A DNA stretch of 64,000 nt from Megaleporinus macrocephalus (Eukaryota > Chordata > Actinopteri > Characiformes > Anostomidae). The stretch is taken from contig CM038704.1 of assembly GCA_021613375.1 (NCBI GenBank), positions 37,198,162 through 37,262,161 on the forward strand. The letters are read 5' to 3'. Under the pieces are notes generated by a model that made no database searches, was not told the origin of the DNA, and worked only from the letters and a program-made list of their open reading frames with translations. Of the stretch, positions 59,100-64,000 are shown one piece after another. Within the stretch, counting starts at the first letter, position 1. Every line of letters starts with the position of its first letter. The translations under genes were made by a program, and so were the position numbers.

Positions 59100-59320
59100 G
59101 CTAGAAGGGCCTGGGTTATTTTTGGGTTTACATGTTCTTCCCGCATCCACCAAAGACATGCAGTCAGGTCAGTTGGAGATATTAAATTGTTAGCGTGTGA
59201 GTGTGTATGTCTGTGTGTCTGTCCTGCAATGGTCTGGTGGCCTGTTGAGTGCAAATGCTGCGATAGGCTAGAGGCTTCCCCATGACCTAGAAGGATAAGC
59301 AGCTTAGAATAAGGGTTTGT
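59100..59320 (+). repeat. Ancient SINE/LINE tail relic
   Basis: Contains diverged forms of phrases common in fish retroposons: CCTGCAATGGTCTGGTGGCC, ATAGGCTAGAGGCTTCCCCA and GGATAAGCAGCTTAGAAT. No clear ends. Confidence 0.45.
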
Positions 59321-59644
59321 CGATTAGGGACTACTGGAAAGGACGGAGAGTAATGACAGAAAATGGAAAAAGGAAACACTAAAGAAAAATGTAATCCAGA
59401 AGAATGGACCTCAGCACATAGTCCAACATCACTTTTAAACCTTGCTCTTCACTTTTATCTTTAATTTTCTTTCTTTTAAATAGGCTTTTCCTAGCAGGAG
59501 TTAATACCATGGGCTGAACCATGGCAACCCCATTTTGAGAGAAAGGTGATAGGAATCGGCAACTTATTTGACGAGATATAAGATAAATCTTTAGTGCAGT
59601 TTCGGGAATAAATCTGTGCCTCTAGGGCCAACAAGCCTAGCAGT

Positions 59645-59874
59645 ATATTGTCGCTCTCCAATGAAAAACATGTATTTTGATTTTTGTTTTTTTTGTTTTG
59701 ATTTTAGTTTTCTACATCATTTAAAAACTCCAATAGTTGTTTACACTGTCTGAAAATTTCATGATGAAAGGACCAACAGAAATCCTGCAAAATAGTTTGG
59801 AAAAATTCTGGTTCCATTGACTTACATTGAAAGTAAGCTTTTGTTTTTGTTTTTTCATTGGACAGCGACGATAA
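59645..59874 (+). mobile_element. Short MITE (family B), copy 4, best-preserved ends
   Basis: The left end ATTGTCGCTCTCCAATGAAAAA is inverted at the right (TTTTTTCATTGGACAGCGACG). TA lies next to each end. This copy defines the family ends used for the copies at 569, 10676 and 22485. Confidence 0.65.
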
Positions 59875-61217
59875 ACGGAGCTGACTCTGGTGGGGTGCAG
59901 GAGTAACGTGCGGTAAAGAAAAACATAACCCAGAAGAATGGACCTTAGCACACAGTCCAACGTCACTTTTAAACCTCCCTTTGATTTTTCGGTTTAATTT
60001 TCTTTCTTTTAACTGATTTATTTTAATGCTTTAATAATTGATATTTATATTTTTTCATTTATGTAAAGCACTTTGAGTTGCCACTGTGTATGAAAGGTGC
60101 AATACAAATAAACTTTCCTTGCCTAGAAAAAATTAATGATATATGATTTTACTAAAAATGGTTAGTTGGTATTTGTTGACATTGGCTTTTGGTTACCTTA
60201 AAACAAACACTTGTGGAAGCTTGTGGTGAATCTTTTGCCCTTTTTTTCAGACAGAACTGTGCCACACTTGCTCTGACACACTTCTGACACAAAGCTTAAG
60301 ATCATTGTTCTCCTTGATGCCACCTATTTTCTGATTTGCACAGAAGACTCTTTTCCAGTGAAATACCCCCTTACAAACTGATGCTGCCACCGCCATGCTT
60401 CATAGTTGAAAAACTAAATAAATGATCACATTTGCTTTCTGGTTATGAATGACTACATTAATAATAAACTCTAATTTGTTGAATTGCACAAAACAACATA
60501 CTGTGTATACAGTGACTACACAATGACAGTCTTAGCTTTTCTATGTCTGATTGCTACAGACAGCCAACTTATGAAGGGACATACACAACGTTATAAATAA
60601 ATATCCATCAAAATGTTTATAATTAAATTGAATGGTTTGATTGTTTTTGTTATCATGCACATTTGACATTGGTCAAAGGTAAAACGGACCCATATTCAGT
60701 TCCCAGGAATAGAATTTATGTAACCATGTATTCTATTTTCATCTGTCTCTAAGAATGTCTGCAATCTGTGCTGTCAGACCTCAGCCCTCACCACAACTTT
60801 TAGCTTTTAGGCTAAATCTGGCAACCCAGCCACCTCTGAACAGAACACTGTCATTGATTAGACGAAGTGAAGGTCTTTGCTTGACAGGTTGTTTGGCACT
60901 TCTAAAAACACTCAGCTGTCAAGCTCTCAGCTGAGGTGCCGTTATGTGCTAGAGGGCAATCAGAGTTGAACTGGGTCAAAACTAGAACATTGCAGGCTAA
61001 AAATATAAGTGTAAGGCAAATAAGCCCTAGTGAGAAGCAGAAGAGATCCAGAAATCAGTGGGAATTGTTCCCTGAAAGTTTCCAGCAGAGAGTAAGCATT
61101 TTTTCTGAGAGCATTCTTAAATAAGTTCATTCAAATAATTGTTGTTGTTTAAAAAATGCTAAACAAAATAAAACGGTGAAGGCTTCATAACCCCTAAAGG
61201 CATGTGTAATTTCAGCC
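59875..61217. other. No gene seen; Tc1-like debris at 60240-60470
   Basis: TGATGCTGCCACCGCCATGC (60380-60399) with following TTCATAG is a typical phrase of decayed fish Tc1-like elements. The rest is AT-rich and unassigned. Confidence 0.4.
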
Positions 61218-61221
61218 TTAA

Positions 61222-62308
61222 AGGGAACCCTGGCTTAGTATGGTGTAATGACTGTAAATTGTTAAGACACGTTGATAAAAATCACAAACAGTAGCAGATT
61301 TATTTGATTTTCTGTAAAATCCCGAGCACGTAGGTCGCCATTGTTGTGACTACAGACGTGCGCAGCGACTGGTGACGTCAAATGGTTGCAGTGACGGGCC
61401 GTCGCGCTAGAGCACAGCTAGCTAGCTAGACATAGCTACTGTTCAGCCTTTGCAGTTTAAGCCAGAACACAACATTTCTGACAACAGCGGCGACAACACA
61501 CACCGAGTGAGTGAAAATGATGACGAACAGAGAGGCGAGAGTGGGACACAGTGCTGGAGTTGTTGAAACTGTGTGTTGGTGTTGACGGAGAAGGAGAGTG
61601 TCTGTTAAAGGAGCTCCGCTTTCCAGCATGAAAACATTCACGCTCAGTAAACAGCTAGATACACTGAACGGCAGTTTCTCTTGGCTTCCACACGTGTTTA
61701 TTAGTGAAGTAGTATGTTGGCTATAATGGCTGTACTTTCACATTGATCCGCAAACGATGGGGGAAGCAGCCGCCGCTAACGGTAAACGTTGTTGGCCGGA
61801 CGCCAGGAGAAAGTCCAGCGCATGTTCACGTTTGCGTTTCTTTGCCTGGTTCTTGCTCCATAATCTGGGGCTTTTGGACTTCCTGTGTGGGAAACTGTGG
61901 CACTGCTTTGTGTTTTAGTCTACGCTTAAAACCAACAGCATCCGTCAAGTCTCTCACCAGTGGTGGTCTACTGAACGGCTCAAACACATCGAGACTGTAG
62001 TGACGAGAGCAGAGCGGCGGGTCTTTCGGTAGCCGTTTTCGTCCACACGCTGCTTCACTAACTATTCTCCTTTTGTATCTTTTTGTAAAAGCTGTTTAGA
62101 CTAATATCAGTCTTTCCACTGCAAATAACATCCAACAGCAACACAACGTGGCATGCTTCTCTTTAAGCTAGGTTAGCTAACTAACATTCACTTAATTTAT
62201 AAATAAATCTGCTACTTTTGTGATTTTTTTCTTTTTACAACACGTCTTAACAATTTAGAGTCATTACACCATATTAAGGCTTACAAGTGTTACCAGACGG
62301 GGTTACCT
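61222..62308 (+). mobile_element. Kolobok/piggyBac-type element with TTAA duplication and CpG-rich core
   Basis: TTAA at 61218-61221 and 62309-62312 flanks ends AGGGAACCCTGG and (other strand) AGGTAACCCCGTCTGG. Further in, inverted arms match closely over ~80 bases (TATGGTGTAATGACTGTAAA and its complement with one change; GTAGCAGATTTATTT on both sides). The core (61330-62050) is rich in CpG, with TGACGTCA (a cAMP-response site, 61373-61380), and contains ATGGGGGAAGCAGCC (from 61758) running into a donor-like GTAAAC. No transposase domain is recognised. TTAA targeting is shared by Kolobok and piggyBac; the AGGG-type ends favour Kolobok. Confidence 0.75.
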
Positions 62309-62312
62309 TTAA

Positions 62313-62999
62313 AAATGTTTGGCAAATTCAACATTTATTTTTAGGTTTTGTTGGTTTTCTAGGTACGAATAAAGGAAAACATACTTTACTTTTAATGTAA
62401 ATCACAGGAACCAGGTATTTTTTAATTTTGTATTATTTTATTTTTTATAAACTAAAAAATGTAATCTAAATCGTACCCTAATATTTGGCACTGCTGTCCT
62501 CCACTGGAGCCACTCCAGTAAAGAGGGATGAAGTTTGATGCTGAACCCTCAACAATTCTTCAGACTGGTCAGTAAATGGGGGAGGAGTGAAAAAAGGGGA
62601 GAAGGAACTGTGCGGAGAATAATTTTGACAGGTCTTACATATCTCTCCTTTAAAGGCACACTAACCAAAACAGACTAAGGAATAAAGAAAGGTCAGAAAA
62701 GAGACATGTCAAATAATAAATACAGCTGTTTGTGTAACATATAACAACACAAATGGACTCCAGGGGGAAAATAAAACACATTAACATGGGAAGTGATCCG
62801 GTCCTGATGCTTTGCTTGATTGGGTGGTAGGTCATTGGGTTTTAGGCATGTGTAATTTAAGTCATTAGCACTGCTGTACAAATCTATCATGTCTGTGTAG
62901 ATACTCAGATGAGTTTGGATGGCTGTATATTTGAAGAATCATGCACTCTGTACTGTTCCTAAAGCAGCTCTTCCGCTGCGTGTAAAGTATGTTTCTCCA
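62313..62999. other. No gene seen
   Basis: AT-rich DNA without recognised elements. Confidence 0.4.
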
Positions 63000-63170
63000 C
63001 TGCTTTGACGGCCGCCCCCCGATTGGCTTTCCAGCTGTCCAGATGGACCGTATTTCCTCTCTCTCCGTCTGCCAGCCCATTAAAGACTGCACTCAGGCGT
63101 CGCCATGGAAACTGGCAGCCCTGAGCGAACGGCAAGAGAGGTGTGATTGTGGAGTGGCGTGAAAGGAGAG
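63000..63170. promoter_or_regulatory. Candidate regulatory element with RFX X-box and E-boxes
   Basis: A GC-richer, repeat-free patch. GTCGCCATGGAAAC (63099-63112) is a close match to the palindromic X-box bound by RFX factors. CAGCTGTCCAGATGG just upstream (63032-63046) holds two E-boxes, next to a CCAAT-type GATTGG (63021-63026). Could be a promoter or enhancer; no exon is visible beside it. Confidence 0.35.
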
Positions 63171-63672
63171 GAGGTCACAGTGGCACAGCTTTAGCCCCAA
63201 ACGGCTGACCTCAGATCTGCCACTATTGCATTTTTAGTGATTAAAAGTGTTAAAGGGGCAGTTAAATCAGGGTTTCTTATCACTCCAGAAATGACCAGTC
63301 AGCCTGAACATGCAGTAACTGGATGTTGATAAGCACGATTAACACATTTTACATTTGAAGTTATTCTTTGCCAGCTCATATTTTACTCTGTAAAATAGAA
63401 TGACTTAACATCTCATAATAATGACTTAATACATTTAAATAATGACTTTTTTTCTTTTAACATAATATCAACTCTTAGTGCCTCATATAAATGAATTATT
63501 GTTTGGAAATTTGATGTGAAATCAGCTCAAAATTTGAGTAAACATTTTGTAAAACAAAATTGTATTTATTATTGTAAGATGTTAACTCAATATTTTGAAA
63601 TAACATCCAGATATTAAGTTACTATTTTGAGAAGACAAGTCAATATTGTAATATATTAGGTCAATATTTGAA
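63171..63672. other. No gene seen
   Basis: AT-rich, no recognised element. Confidence 0.4.

Positions 63673-63735
<63 letters not shown>
63673..63735. repeat. (TA)n microsatellite
   Basis: About 60 bases of pure TA dinucleotides. Confidence 0.95.
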
Positions 63736-63740
<5 letters not shown>

Positions 63741-64000
63741 TTATATTTATAGCTTCCAGAGGAAAAAAAACAAAAGCATAGACAATAATGACTATAATGT
63801 TTGAATACTTTTAGGCAAACTTGTACTTTTCCATATCCTAAAATAAATGTATAGCTTTAGAAAAGCTGTTTCACATACTGACCACAAAAAGAAAAAGCCC
63901 TGAGTTATTAGTATCCACTGCACTGGCCTCAGATCAGATGCACATTGTGTACTTTACTAACCCATAAAACAAAGCCCTCCTTATCAGCCTGCCCAAATCA

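Noticed and set aside
61743..62000. 85-codon frame in the CpG-rich core
   Set aside because: No recognisable domain; the ATG of interest at 61758 is in another frame and lies inside a transposon.

Overview
The window reads as a piece of a ray-finned fish nuclear genome. It is AT-rich, has long introns with GT-AG splice sites, and is dense in short DNA transposons with 8-bp target duplications, tRNA-derived SINEs, L2/Rex-type LINE debris and long (TA)n microsatellites. An otophysan (characin, catfish or cyprinid relative) would fit the repeat types, but that is inference. Most of the long open frames are chance frames in AT-rich or repeat DNA and are not annotated.

One protein-coding gene is well supported. 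It lies on the + strand with coding exons at 33530-33581, 34714-35031 and 35469-35605, a probable non-coding first exon ending at 32515, and a polyadenylation signal at 36014-36019. The predicted 168-residue protein has a signal peptide, one V-type immunoglobulin domain and a short hydrophobic tail typical of a GPI anchor. The exon layout and cysteine pattern match Thy-1 (CD90). The rest looks like a gene-poor flank.

The most interesting non-coding signal is in the first 6.2 kb. Two diverged copies of the same promoter plus first-exon module lie about 2.75 kb apart (3253-3423 and 5991-6175). Each has an ISRE/IRF-type GAAANNGAAA element, a perfect TTCCAGGAA STAT/GAS site, and a splice donor followed by related intron sequence. 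No matching coding exons were found nearby. They may be alternative interferon-responsive first exons of the Thy-1-like gene 27-30 kb downstream, or promoters left from a lost gene pair.

Layout: 0-3 kb, hAT-like repeat copies in inverted orientation; 3.2-6.2 kb, duplicated promoter modules with an interrupted dispersed repeat and a candidate LTR between them; 7-31 kb, a transposon-rich desert (hAT MITEs, foldback element, SINEs, two related 600-bp repeats) ending in a candidate conserved element at 30.6-30.8 kb; 32.3-36.0 kb, the Thy-1-like gene; 36-64 kb, more desert with a LINE fragment, nested hAT elements, a 16-unit minisatellite (49.2-49.9 kb), three candidate regulatory elements and a TTAA-flanked Kolobok-type element (61.2-62.3 kb) that carries a CpG-rich core with an exon-like segment.
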